A DNA stretch of 61,391 nt from a virus. Below are positions 8,881 through 17,170 of this stretch, piece by piece. The translations under genes were made by a program, and so were the position numbers. Every line of letters starts with the position of its first letter. The stretch's first letter is position 1. The DNA lies in IMG/VR virus record IMGVR_UViG_3300042866_000779, positions 1-61,391 of that record, one strand, 5' to 3'. A model generated the notes under the pieces. It saw only the letters and a list, made by a program, of their open reading frames with translations. It was not told the origin of the DNA and ran no database searches.

Positions 8881-9944
8881 TGGATGGGATTCCCGCAAGA
8901 GTCGTATACAGTGTCGGCGTTACCGCCAAACACATCAGCGGGCACGGGGCAGGTTCCAGAAGCATTGGGGCCACCAAAGGGCCGGTTAGGCACACCCTGA
9001 TCCACTCCCGGTCGGAGATACCAAAGGGCGGTGTAACCACCCCCGGCACCAGTCCCTCCGTTATCCCTTCTTCCAGAGAGAGGGGCCACAGCATCAGACT
9101 CAAAGGCCATTCGGAGATCACGGCCGTAGATGCCTGTTGCTCCTTCAATGTTTTTACCCATCAGCCTAGCCAGCCAGACTTCTGCACCTGACAACAAGGC
9201 CGTGTACATCCCGGGCGACAGATCAAGGTAGTCGGTGATGACGTACTTGGTGCCCGCCGGGTACTTCATTAACCCCGCTGGACTGCGGGCATAGAGTGAA
9301 ACTCCGTTGTTCACCCCGTAGATCAGGCCCTCGTCTGAGTAGGCATTCATGCCGGTCAAGGGCTCAGGGTGTCGCTTGGGGTCTGCGCTGACTCGGAGGA
9401 CTGAGCCCACCATCAGGTTAGTGAAAGTGGTGTCATCACCTACCACATCCACTCCATTCCAAGAGATCGTGCCGCCCCGGGTCTGGGGCTCCCAGCCGGT
9501 GTAGCGGAGGTCCCTCGGTCGGCGGCGGTAGCTGACAGTCACGCAGGTGTCACTGGCCCAGCCGTTGTAGATGCACAGATCGAACCTGTCCGGCACCAAG
9601 ATCGAAGGCAGGATGGTCCAAGCGATCCGGGTGAATCCCCGGAACTCGGATTGGATCAGTCGGCCCCACTCGGTCGGCCTGAGATACTCTGCCACGATCC
9701 CCGTCTGCGGAAGCATGAAGGCATCTACGGACTGGACTCCCCACGGCAAGGCATGGCGGGAGATGGTGTTCTGGCCGCAGAGGTGAATCTCCTCTTCAGC
9801 CTGATACCACCGCCAATCCCTGACGGCAATCAGGTCGCGGTAGGCATGGAATACAGACTGGCGAAGTACACGATGCTCTTGGTCCTGAGCCCCGCCGCCC
9901 ACGGAGTCCATCAGGTACTGCACTGCTTCTAAGGCCGTATACAT
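8877..9944 (-). CDS. Probable head-tail adaptor / tail tubular protein A-like
   Basis: A 355-residue protein. The N terminus (MYTALEAVQYLMDSVGGGAQDQEHRVLRQSVFHAYRDLIAVRDWRW) is helical. The Trp-rich turn resembles the start of podovirus gp11/tail tube A and head-completion proteins (family pattern recalled, not searched). The remainder is beta-rich. It lies directly upstream of the 969-residue nozzle-like gene with a 4 nt overlap, the usual tube A-tube B order. Confidence 0.6.
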   Translation of the reverse strand: MYTALEAVQYLMDSVGGGAQDQEHRVLRQSVFHAYRDLIAVRDWRWYQAEEEIHLCGQNTISRHALPWGVQSVDAFMLPQTGIVAEYLRPTEWGRLIQSEFRGFTRIAWTILPSILVPDRFDLCIYNGWASDTCVTVSYRRRPRDLRYTGWEPQTRGGTISWNGVDVVGDDTTFTNLMVGSVLRVSADPKRHPEPLTGMNAYSDEGLIYGVNNGVSLYARSPAGLMKYPAGTKYVITDYLDLSPGMYTALLSGAEVWLARLMGKNIEGATGIYGRDLRMAFESDAVAPLSGRRDNGGTGAGGGYTALWYLRPGVDQGVPNRPFGGPNASGTCPVPADVFGGNADTVYDSCGNPIQ

Positions 9945-9953
9945 GAAATCCCC

Positions 9954-12491
9954 TTAGCTGCTGATGGCCGTGCCTGCCCCGATGGCAATGAAACTGTTAT
10001 TGCCAAAAGCCACGCCATTCCAGCTAGAGCTAGATGGCAGGGACTGTTGAGCCCATGTAATCCCGTTGGCAGAGTTGGCTGCCGTAGACGAGGTGCTGGC
10101 CACCGCTACGAACTTGCCATTGCCGTAGGTCACCGCTGACCAGCTTGCGGAGGTTGGCATGGTGGTCTGAGCGAAGGCAATCGTGGCAGTGGTCAGTGCC
10201 GCAGCCGGGGTGGGTGTATAGAAAGCCACATTCCCAGTACCCACTACTGCAAAGTTGGTGCCGCCAAACGCCACGCCTTGGGCAACAATCGCTGCCGGGA
10301 AAGTCTTGAGAACCCAAGTTATTCCGTCCGCACTTGCCAGATACTGGTTGGTGGCACCGGCTGGGATCAGTCCCGTGGCTACCATGAGTGGGCTGTTTCC
10401 GCTGCCGGTGGCAACGGAGGTGATGGAGGAGAACGTGGCGGCAACCTGTGCGGCAGTGAAGCCCGTGGTTGAGGTGTTTGCTGGGTTGCTGGCAGTAATC
10501 ATTCCCGTGATGGCAGGGCAGGCAGTCCAGTTTATGCCGTCAGTGCTGTGGGCGGCACGGATGACCCTCACTGCCGTCAGTGCTGTCCCAACGTAGTAGT
10601 TGGTGGTCGTTGACCAGAACGCCACGAACCTGCCAAAGCCAAATCCAAAGGTGACGCCGCCCGTGTCATTGGTGTTTGCGAATGGCCTTGTGCGGCTGAC
10701 CCAGTTCTTGCCATCTGAACTGGTGAAGTAAGGGTTCGTTATCGCCGTGAGAGAGGAGGCTGCCACCCAAGTGCCGTTCCCAAAGACAGGGCGGCTGGCA
10801 ATGGCAACACCGCTGGGAGTCCAAGCCGCACCATCCACGGACCATGCCCCAGAGCCTGTGATAAACAGCCCATTGGAGAAGTTGATCCCTTGGGAACTCC
10901 CGGTGCTTCCCCCGGCAATCCACGATGAGCCGTCAGGGATGGGCCTATTGGTCACAGTCAAGGCAGCAATCAGGCTGTTGGTCTGCCCAAGGGTGGGAGT
11001 GCCAGCCACGCACCGATACCGCTTGCCATTGTCCGCAAGCACAGGAGTAAACGTGTAGGTGTTTGTGCCAGCCCCGGCGATGTCAGTGAACGTAGCCCCG
11101 TTGTCAGTAGATACCTGCCACTTGAAGACAATCGGGCCTTCCGTGGACTGGGCATTGGCGGTAAAGGTCGCCTGCTCTCCAGCAAATGCAGCCGTGGCCA
11201 CTGGGTTCAGGGTGAACGAAGTGGTCTGAGTAACCTGAGGATTAGGAAGAACGAGATTCAAGACTTGGTTTGGGGGAGTCCCGGTGATGGTGGCACTGGC
11301 AGCCCCGGTGGTGATCGTGCCGATGGTCAGGCTGTTGACGGCGGGCTCGGCAGGAGCGGGAAAGCGGAAGCTGATGGTCTGGGCAGGGGCCACGCCAGTG
11401 AGCGTGACAAGCGGATCAGAGCCAGCCGTGCCGGAAGTGACGGTGCCAACAGTCAGGGTATTGGGCGGGCCAGCCGGACCTACAGGACCCACATCTCCCT
11501 TTACGCCTTGGCTTCCAGTGTCGCCCTTAGGCAATACAAGACTCAAGGTCTGGTTGGGGGAAATGCCTGTCAGTGCGGCTTGTGCGATTGGGCCACTAGA
11601 AACAGTGCCGATAGCCAGTGTGGTGGGCGGGCCGGGTAACCCAACAGGGCCGGTGGGTCCAACGTCGCCTTGAACTCCAGCCGGTCCACGAAGCGGACCT
11701 ACGTTCACCCAGCTAGAGCCCGTCCACAGAACACCGTCACCAACAGACGCAGGGCCAATGCTTGAGGAAGGGGCACCCGTCAGAGAGCCAGTCGTGCCCA
11801 AGATGTACAGGTCATTGACCGCTGGGGTTGGGACAGGGGGAAAGGACGAGGCTGTTCCCTTGATGACAGCACTGGCTCCGATGTCGCCTTTGGGTCCAGT
11901 GTCGCCTTTATCGCCCTTAATTCCCTGACTCCCGGGGCTTCCGGCTTCACCCTTCTCTCCTCTAGGAAGAACAAGGCTAATAGTCTGGTCGGGGGCATTT
12001 CCGGTGATGGTGGCGGCAGCGTTTACCCCGGCCACCACCGTGCCGATCTTCAGGGAGTTGGTGGCCCCGGGTAGCCCGGTGTCACCTCGGGGGATTACGA
12101 AGTTCAGCTTCTGGCTGGGGGCTTCTCCCGTCAGGGTCACGCTGGTGATCGGGCCGCTGGCAACAGTGCCGATAGACAACACGGTGGCTGGACCGGCTGC
12201 ACCAACAGAGCCTTGCTCACCACGTTCGCCGCGAGGACCCGGTGGACCAAAAGGACCCGCCACGCCTTGGGGACCGGGCTCACCCGGCACACCAATGCTC
12301 ATCTGATAGGCCAAGTTCTTGTAGGGGGTCTTGCCATCCCCAACCTTGAACCGGCCTGTATCAGTCTCGTGGGCACACTCGCCTAGTCCCAGCACAGGGT
12401 TGGCCGTAGCCCACTCCATAGCAGGGCGGCTCACCATCCTGAATGGGGAAGTGGCGGGCTGGTAGTCGCATGTACTGGGCACGAAGGCCAT
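9954..12491 (-). CDS. Modular tail fibre: tropism-determinant-like head, collagen repeats, Ig-like domain, BNR-like repeats
   Basis: An 845-residue protein with clear modules. Residues about 25-65 (WATANPVLGLGECAHETDTG then FKVGDGKTPYKNLAY) are the short beta domain found at the N terminus of many phage tropism proteins. Residues about 70-360 alternate collagen-like Gly-X-Y stretches with a repeated unit ending LSLVLP(K/R)GDTG. Residues about 405-500 form an Ig-like fold (ATFTANAQSTEGPIVFKWQV). The C-terminal 340 residues carry repeated YGNGKFVAVA / DGxxWxxxxxP units like BNR propeller blades, a plausible receptor-binding head. Confidence 0.8.
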   Translation of the reverse strand: MAFVPSTCDYQPATSPFRMVSRPAMEWATANPVLGLGECAHETDTGRFKVGDGKTPYKNLAYQMSIGVPGEPGPQGVAGPFGPPGPRGERGEQGSVGAAGPATVLSIGTVASGPITSVTLTGEAPSQKLNFVIPRGDTGLPGATNSLKIGTVVAGVNAAATITGNAPDQTISLVLPRGEKGEAGSPGSQGIKGDKGDTGPKGDIGASAVIKGTASSFPPVPTPAVNDLYILGTTGSLTGAPSSSIGPASVGDGVLWTGSSWVNVGPLRGPAGVQGDVGPTGPVGLPGPPTTLAIGTVSSGPIAQAALTGISPNQTLSLVLPKGDTGSQGVKGDVGPVGPAGPPNTLTVGTVTSGTAGSDPLVTLTGVAPAQTISFRFPAPAEPAVNSLTIGTITTGAASATITGTPPNQVLNLVLPNPQVTQTTSFTLNPVATAAFAGEQATFTANAQSTEGPIVFKWQVSTDNGATFTDIAGAGTNTYTFTPVLADNGKRYRCVAGTPTLGQTNSLIAALTVTNRPIPDGSSWIAGGSTGSSQGINFSNGLFITGSGAWSVDGAAWTPSGVAIASRPVFGNGTWVAASSLTAITNPYFTSSDGKNWVSRTRPFANTNDTGGVTFGFGFGRFVAFWSTTTNYYVGTALTAVRVIRAAHSTDGINWTACPAITGMITASNPANTSTTGFTAAQVAATFSSITSVATGSGNSPLMVATGLIPAGATNQYLASADGITWVLKTFPAAIVAQGVAFGGTNFAVVGTGNVAFYTPTPAAALTTATIAFAQTTMPTSASWSAVTYGNGKFVAVASTSSTAANSANGITWAQQSLPSSSSWNGVAFGNNSFIAIGAGTAISS

Positions 12492-12493
12492 GA

Positions 12494-12664
12494 TTACTCC
12501 TCTGTTTCAACCGCAATGCTCCGTGCCTTCGCACACTCGGCCTTGACCGCAGCCAGTGCCGCATCTTGCTCGGCTGCGATCGTTGCTTCTTCTTCTCGCC
12601 GCTTCTTCATGTCTTCAAGCATGGCGGCACGGTCGGCGGCTTCCTGGTCGATTTCGTCAGACAT
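12494..12664 (-). CDS. Small acidic helical protein between fibre genes
   Basis: A 56-residue frame starting ATG TCT GAC GAA at 12664 and ending TAA two bases before the next gene's ATG. The product (MSDEIDQEAADRAAMLEDMK...) is almost entirely charged/Ala helix with one cysteine. It fills the gap between two fibre genes with tight spacing at both sides, and a ribosome-binding-like AGGAG (TATAGGAGTTCGCC) precedes the ATG. A fibre chaperone or trimerisation helper is possible but not shown. Confidence 0.65.
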   Translation of the reverse strand: MSDEIDQEAADRAAMLEDMKKRREEEATIAAEQDAALAAVKAECAKARSIAVETEE

Positions 12665-12673
12665 GGCGAACTC

Positions 12674-14080
12674 CTATAGGGCTGTAAGGGCTAATTTCTT
12701 CCAAGCGGTTCCGGTACGGATGTAGAGGAAGTTTTCATCCCACCGCATTGAGCCAGCCGCCGCAGCGGTTCCGGCGGTCGGGGTGCTGGCAGAGCCGCCG
12801 ATCACGGCGGGGCTGGGGATCGACCCGTTTGCGAAGGCGTGAGCCGTGCCGCTGGAGGTGATGTTGCCCACGACTTCCAGCGGGCCGCGTAGCATTGTGT
12901 CGCCGCCGACCTCTAGCTGATGGGTGGGCGTTGACCAGTTGAACCCAAAAAAGCATTCAGCGGAGCCTAAGGGAATGTAGCATCCTGTTTTGCTCGTGAG
13001 CCGGAAAATCGAAGACTGTGTGTTGCGCCCCTGAACAGTGAATTCCCAAGACGAATCACCGTCGGTGTCGCCTGCCATCTGGTCAGTCACAGCGGAGACG
13101 ATGAGGCTGCCGTACCCGACGCCGCCGCCTTGAAAAGCAATGGCGCCGAGCCTGTCGCCCGCCTTTACCATTTGTGGCGAACTTTCGGCTCCCCTCCACC
13201 GACGCAGCCGGATGGTGCTTCCGCTGATTGGCGTGTCGCTGTAGGTGAAAAGGCTTGACGCCGCCATGCCACCGGATCCGGTGCCGACAACGCTGACGCC
13301 ACCCTTCGCGTCCACTGCGGCACTTGGCCTGACGATTAGCTGACCCGTCATCGTGTCCCCCGCCATCTCCACATAACGAGCATCCCCCTGAGTTTGAGTC
13401 AGGGCACCAACTTGGGCAGCGGTGGGGAGCGGGTGAACGTGATCGGCGCGGGAATAGGTAGACAGAGAGCCCGTGTCAGCAGTAGCTGCAAGTGCAAGCG
13501 GAGCGGTGGAAGCCGGTAGCGGGGGGGATGCTGGGGTTGTCCAAGCCAGTTTCCCGTTGGCATAGGCCGTAAGAACCTGCCCGTTCGTGCCGCGAGTTGT
13601 GGGGTAGTTGTTGTCTCCAATGGTAATTGTTGACGCAGCCAAGCCGAGTGAAACATTGTTGGTGGCATGGTCGCTGAAAAAGACTGCCCTAGACGCCCCA
13701 CCCATGCCTGAGGTAATCCGCAGTTGTCCGGCGGCAGGGGCGGATATTAAGTGGTAGTCAGTTGCATTACCGAGCGTAACAGAAGTGGGAGTAATGGCCC
13801 CAAGGGAAATCGTAATGGCAGGGGTGGTGGCATCCGTGTCAACAGTGCCGCTAACGCCATTGGCTGAGACAACACTTACTTTAGTAACCGTGCCGCTACC
13901 CCCAACAACAGTAGGGGTATAGATCAAGCCGTCTGTGCCAAGGCGAGAGGCATTGTTGGCATCTAGGGAAACAGCCGTGGGTCCCGGCACACCAGCATCG
14001 CCCTTGGCTCCATCATCGCCCTTAGGGCCTTTGATAGAGTGCCAAGTTGCGCCGTCATAAACTTGAACGTCTTTAGCCAC
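12674..14080 (-). CDS. Tail fibre protein with collagen-like N-terminal repeat
   Basis: A 468-residue protein. The start (VQVYDGATWHSIKGPKGDDG) matches the starts of the two small collagen-like proteins at 14685 and 15176: a YDGxxW turn followed by Gly-X-Y triplets. The body is beta-rich and Ser/Thr/Gly-rich. It contains RADHVHPLPTAAQVGA, a motif common in phage fibre stalks, and ends with a module SMRWDENFLYIRTGTAWKKLAL typical of fibre C termini. Start is a GTG at 14080 that shares its first G with the TAG of the HNH gene. Confidence 0.75.
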   Translation of the reverse strand: MAKDVQVYDGATWHSIKGPKGDDGAKGDAGVPGPTAVSLDANNASRLGTDGLIYTPTVVGGSGTVTKVSVVSANGVSGTVDTDATTPAITISLGAITPTSVTLGNATDYHLISAPAAGQLRITSGMGGASRAVFFSDHATNNVSLGLAASTITIGDNNYPTTRGTNGQVLTAYANGKLAWTTPASPPLPASTAPLALAATADTGSLSTYSRADHVHPLPTAAQVGALTQTQGDARYVEMAGDTMTGQLIVRPSAAVDAKGGVSVVGTGSGGMAASSLFTYSDTPISGSTIRLRRWRGAESSPQMVKAGDRLGAIAFQGGGVGYGSLIVSAVTDQMAGDTDGDSSWEFTVQGRNTQSSIFRLTSKTGCYIPLGSAECFFGFNWSTPTHQLEVGGDTMLRGPLEVVGNITSSGTAHAFANGSIPSPAVIGGSASTPTAGTAAAAGSMRWDENFLYIRTGTAWKKLALTAL

Positions 14081-14604
14081 TATGCCACCTTGTTAGTGCT
14101 GACTGGTTGTGGGCCACGCATGACGAACTCGCCCAGCGGCATGGTGCCGATGGCGACTTCTCCGGTGCGGTGGTATCGGGTGTGATCTGCCTTGGTTGGA
14201 AACACCCAGAGGTTGTCTGGGCTGTTGTTTTTTTGGTCGTTGTCGCAGTGGTGAACTGTCTCGTCCGCTGTGAGCTTTCGGCCAAGAATCGTTTCTGCCA
14301 TAGCACGGTGGGCCTGAACTCGCTTGCCGTCCACGGTGACCTTGAGGCAGGAGCGACCAGACCACTTGGCCTGCATGGGGGTGAACTGGTCTTTCCGTTT
14401 GGCTGCGATCTTGGCGTTTCTCTCAGGGCGGTGCATTGGAAGTGCTTCGATGCCATGCTTCTTCATCAGCCTCTGAACCTGCGACTGGCCACACCCAAGC
14501 TGGGCTGCCATCTCCCTCTGGGACATCCGGCGATCATGGTGCATCTCACGGAGTTGCTCTGCGGTAACATGAACTTTTGGGCTTGATGGCGACCAATCTC
14601 TCAT
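14080..14604 (-). CDS. HNH homing-type endonuclease with N-terminal HTH
   Basis: A 174-residue protein. Residues 12-50 form a helix-turn-helix (VTAEQLREMHHDRRMSQREM...GCGQSQVQRLMKKHGI). The central region carries the HNH core: RAMAETILGRKLTADETVHH, then CDNDQKNNSPDNLWVF, with the His-His and Asn pattern of the HNH_3 group. HNH genes of this type are usually free-standing homing endonucleases that invade phage genomes. Its insertion between two fibre genes that share an N-terminal module supports a mobile origin. Confidence 0.85.
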   Translation of the reverse strand: MRDWSPSSPKVHVTAEQLREMHHDRRMSQREMAAQLGCGQSQVQRLMKKHGIEALPMHRPERNAKIAAKRKDQFTPMQAKWSGRSCLKVTVDGKRVQAHRAMAETILGRKLTADETVHHCDNDQKNNSPDNLWVFPTKADHTRYHRTGEVAIGTMPLGEFVMRGPQPVSTNKVA

Positions 14605-14684
14605 TGCTCTTCCTCCAAGGGGGGCGGTGGCATTTCCACCAGCGTACCCCCCTGATTCTTGGGGTTTGTTAGGAACCCCCTCGC

Positions 14685-15152
14685 TCAGGGGTCCACCCAG
14701 ACATCGCCCGCCGCAGCCGTGGCTGGCTGGGAGTTCTGGACACTGACCTTGATGGATTTGCCATCCTCACCGGCCTGACCGTCCACGCCGGGGGCACCAT
14801 CGGCACCATCGGCACCGTCATTACCGGCATCGCCCTTATCGCCACGTTCGCCCTTGGGGCCACGGATGGGGCCAACGTCTTCCCATGCAGTGCCCGTCCA
14901 CACCAGACCGGAGCCGGGTTGAGTGCCGGGAGGGAAACCACCCGGAACCGGATCGTCAACGATGTACATATCACCCGTAGCCGGGGTGGCGGACGGCGGG
15001 TAGACGGTGGCCGTGCCCTTGATCGTTACGCCACTGCCGTCTTTGCCGTCATCGCCCGGGTCGCCCTTGAGGCCCTGAGGACCTTCAGGACCTTCGGGGC
15101 CGACAATGCTGACCCAGCGTGTGCCGTCATAGATATATGCGTTCTGTGCCAT
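14685..15152 (-). CDS. Collagen-like tail protein
   Basis: A 155-residue protein with an N-terminal YDGTRWVSIVGPEGPEGPQG module, two collagen-like blocks (residues about 18-40 and 95-130), and between them a short beta domain (TATVYPPSATPATGDMYIVD) also found in the 845-residue fibre. It ends with NSQPATAAAGDVWVDP, almost the same as the end of the 67-residue neighbour. Probably an adhesin or fibre-shaft component. Confidence 0.7.
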   Translation of the reverse strand: MAQNAYIYDGTRWVSIVGPEGPEGPQGLKGDPGDDGKDGSGVTIKGTATVYPPSATPATGDMYIVDDPVPGGFPPGTQPGSGLVWTGTAWEDVGPIRGPKGERGDKGDAGNDGADGADGAPGVDGQAGEDGKSIKVSVQNSQPATAAAGDVWVDP

Positions 15153-15175
15153 CTCCGCTCACCTTTCTCTAGGGG

Positions 15176-15379
15176 TTAATCTTTAATCCAAACGTCGCCC
15201 AGTTCTGCGGTTGCAGGCTGGGAAGGTTGTTTACTTACAGAGATGGACTTGCCGTCATCTCCACGGTCGCCTTTATCTCCCTTGGGCCCTTGGGGGCCGG
15301 GAATGTTGCTGCCGCCACCACCACTGCCAGTGGCAATGATCTTCCACTCACCACCATCCCAGTAAGCGATGTTTGCCAT
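15176..15379 (-). CDS. Mini collagen-like tail protein
   Basis: A 67-residue protein: YWDGGEWKII turn, glycine linker, seven Gly-X-Y triplets (GPQGPKGDKGDRGDDG), then SKQPSQPATAELGDVWIKD. Both ends match the 155-residue protein at 14685-15152, so this is a shortened paralogue. It starts four bases after the DUF1559 gene. Confidence 0.7.
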   Translation of the reverse strand: MANIAYWDGGEWKIIATGSGGGGSNIPGPQGPKGDKGDRGDDGKSISVSKQPSQPATAELGDVWIKD

Positions 15380-15383
15380 AGTC

Positions 15384-16352
15384 TTATTCCAGTACCAGTG
15401 TTTCGCCGCCCTTGGCAGTGCTGGCAGACCGCCAGACGGCAAGGTCAACTTGATTGGCAACGAGCCGGGTGGCCCCATCACAGTTCGCTATCACCACACC
15501 AGCCGGATGCTTGGAGCGGGCTGACAGCACCTGCAACTCCCAATCCCCCTGCGATAGCGTAGTACATCCGGCTGGCCTGCCGTTCAGGGCAGTCGGATAC
15601 CTAACAGTTTCCTCGCAGGCAGTGCTGTTAGGAGTGAGCCATGAGGTGTATGTTTGCCCGCCGTTTGCAAAAGAGACATCAGAAGGTGGCCCCTGCCATG
15701 AGTCCTCTGGGCCTGTGACAGTTGTTTCGGACAGCAACATCGTCTTGGAGAGGCCGTCTGTGACCTGTGCGGGCTTGACTCCCACCACCATAGTGAAAGG
15801 GGCACCGCCGTGGGCAACGCCGGACTTGGTGGCCTGACCGTAGTTGGTGTTGCCGTAGTTGCAGACGTAGTTCATGCGAACCCTAGCCCAGCGATCCAAG
15901 TCCCATTCGTTCTTCTGGAGCCCGATGTCAGAGGGGCAGGCCATGAATGACAAGGCAAGCATTCCCCTGCGGGCCTCTTTGTTGGCCTCGTTGGTGAAGT
16001 TCTTGTCCTGATCAAACCTCTTGATGGTGGCCTCTGACTCAATGTAGGGCAGGACGTAGCTCAAAAAGCCATGATCGTGATGCCAGCACAAATCCCCGTC
16101 TATCACCGGACTCCTCCTCGCCAGATTGGCATAGCTGCCGTCATAGCACTTGGTGCCACGGGGAAATGTCTTAAGGGCAGACTCATGGCTTAGGCAGGCC
16201 AACGCCAACTGCTTGAGGTTGTTGGTGCAGGTAGTTCTACGGGCCGACTCACGGGCGGCTTGGATGGCCGGGAGGAGCAAGCCAACGAGGGTGCCGATGA
16301 TGGCAATGACCACCAGCAACTCAACGAGGGTGAATGCTTTTCTGTTTTGCAT
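15384..16352 (-). CDS. DUF1559 (H-X9-DG) prepilin-type protein
   Basis: A 322-residue protein with a textbook type III prepilin leader (KAFTLVELLVVIAIIGTLVG; cleavage expected before the F, Glu at mature position 5). It continues AARESARRTTCTNNLKQLAL, the DUF1559 signature. Near the C terminus HPAGVVIANCDG gives the H-X9-DG motif exactly. This family is massively expanded in planctomycetes, where it is exported and thought to form pseudopilin-like surface structures. Finding it between fibre genes of a phage is striking. It could be displayed on the host surface during lysogeny, mimic a receptor, or serve as a virion adhesin. I place the start at 16352, three bases after the previous stop codon. 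Confidence 0.9.
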   Translation of the reverse strand: MQNRKAFTLVELLVVIAIIGTLVGLLLPAIQAARESARRTTCTNNLKQLALACLSHESALKTFPRGTKCYDGSYANLARRSPVIDGDLCWHHDHGFLSYVLPYIESEATIKRFDQDKNFTNEANKEARRGMLALSFMACPSDIGLQKNEWDLDRWARVRMNYVCNYGNTNYGQATKSGVAHGGAPFTMVVGVKPAQVTDGLSKTMLLSETTVTGPEDSWQGPPSDVSFANGGQTYTSWLTPNSTACEETVRYPTALNGRPAGCTTLSQGDWELQVLSARSKHPAGVVIANCDGATRLVANQVDLAVWRSASTAKGGETLVLE

Positions 16353-16354
16353 TG

Positions 16355-17170
16355 TCAGTAAGCTGCCTTCCATCGAATGCCAGAGAAGTTGCATTCGTTA
16401 GAGTTCAGGCCGGGGCTCACCTTGATGTCGCGGTTGGTGTTGTGAACAGTGCAGAATCCGTAGGTGACGGCAGTGCCTTTATTCCGAATCGCCAGAGGGT
16501 ACATGGCCTCAAGTTCTGCAAGCGGGAACTGAGGAGGCATTCGGAGCGGCACCCACTCGTTAATGGCAGTGACGAACGTCAGTGTGCCCTTCAACTCAAT
16601 GAACCCGCCAAGCATTCGGGCTTGAATCTGCGTTGAGGTCGTTTCCTTCGTGCCTTCCATTCGGATGATCGGTGTCCAGTCAATGTCTGCCGGTGGTGCC
16701 TTGGTGCCACCTACCAGCATCAGCTTCACCTCGTCCAGCACAGACTTCTTGAAAGCGGCCAAGGCTGGGTCGTTGATCGACGGCGAGGCAATCGGGCTGA
16801 TTACAGCCAGCTTGTCATCGACCTGCTTGCGGGAGTACAGCATCAAGGCCATTTGGTTATCAAAGTCGGCCTTTGAAAACGCTTGGTCGATCCGCATGAA
16901 GCGGTCATCGGCCTGCTTCTGGGTGTAAACGTCAGCCCTGTAAGCGAACTGGCCAACGTCCACAAGTGTGAGGAACTTGCCGTCGCACTCAGTCTTCGTG
17001 TAGGTCTTGGTCTTCTCCGCATACGTTGCGGCGACAATTTGCTGCGTGGCTTCAAGTGCGGTTGTGGTGGCATACTTGAAGTCTGTTTCGCCCTTCGTGT
17101 AGGCATCTACGGACGGGGCACTGGTATTGCCAGAGGGAAAGACGTTGGGGAAGAGGGATGGCCTTGTCAT
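16355..17170 (-). CDS. Tail fibre protein, paralogue of the 744-residue fibre
   Basis: A 271-residue protein. The first half contains YTKxExDxK-type heptad units (YTKGETDFKYAT, YTKTECDGKFL, YTQKQADDRFM, YSRKQVDDKL), which form phage fibre stalks. The C-terminal 130 residues (VLDEVKLMLVGGTKAPPADI ... SGIRWKAAY) parallel the C terminus of the adjacent 744-residue fibre (ILDAVALMLAGGTKQPPADI ... TGIKVKAAY). The two genes therefore share a duplicated, diverged receptor-binding-type domain. Overlaps the upstream gene by one base. Confidence 0.8.
   Translation of the reverse strand: MTRPSLFPNVFPSGNTSAPSVDAYTKGETDFKYATTTALEATQQIVAATYAEKTKTYTKTECDGKFLTLVDVGQFAYRADVYTQKQADDRFMRIDQAFSKADFDNQMALMLYSRKQVDDKLAVISPIASPSINDPALAAFKKSVLDEVKLMLVGGTKAPPADIDWTPIIRMEGTKETTSTQIQARMLGGFIELKGTLTFVTAINEWVPLRMPPQFPLAELEAMYPLAIRNKGTAVTYGFCTVHNTNRDIKVSPGLNSNECNFSGIRWKAAY

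Noticed and set aside
9954-12491. A recent tandem DNA repeat in the collagen-like region
   Set aside because: The periodicity is at the protein level (Gly-X-Y and LSLVLPxGDTG units). The DNA copies are diverged and show no exact tandem array.
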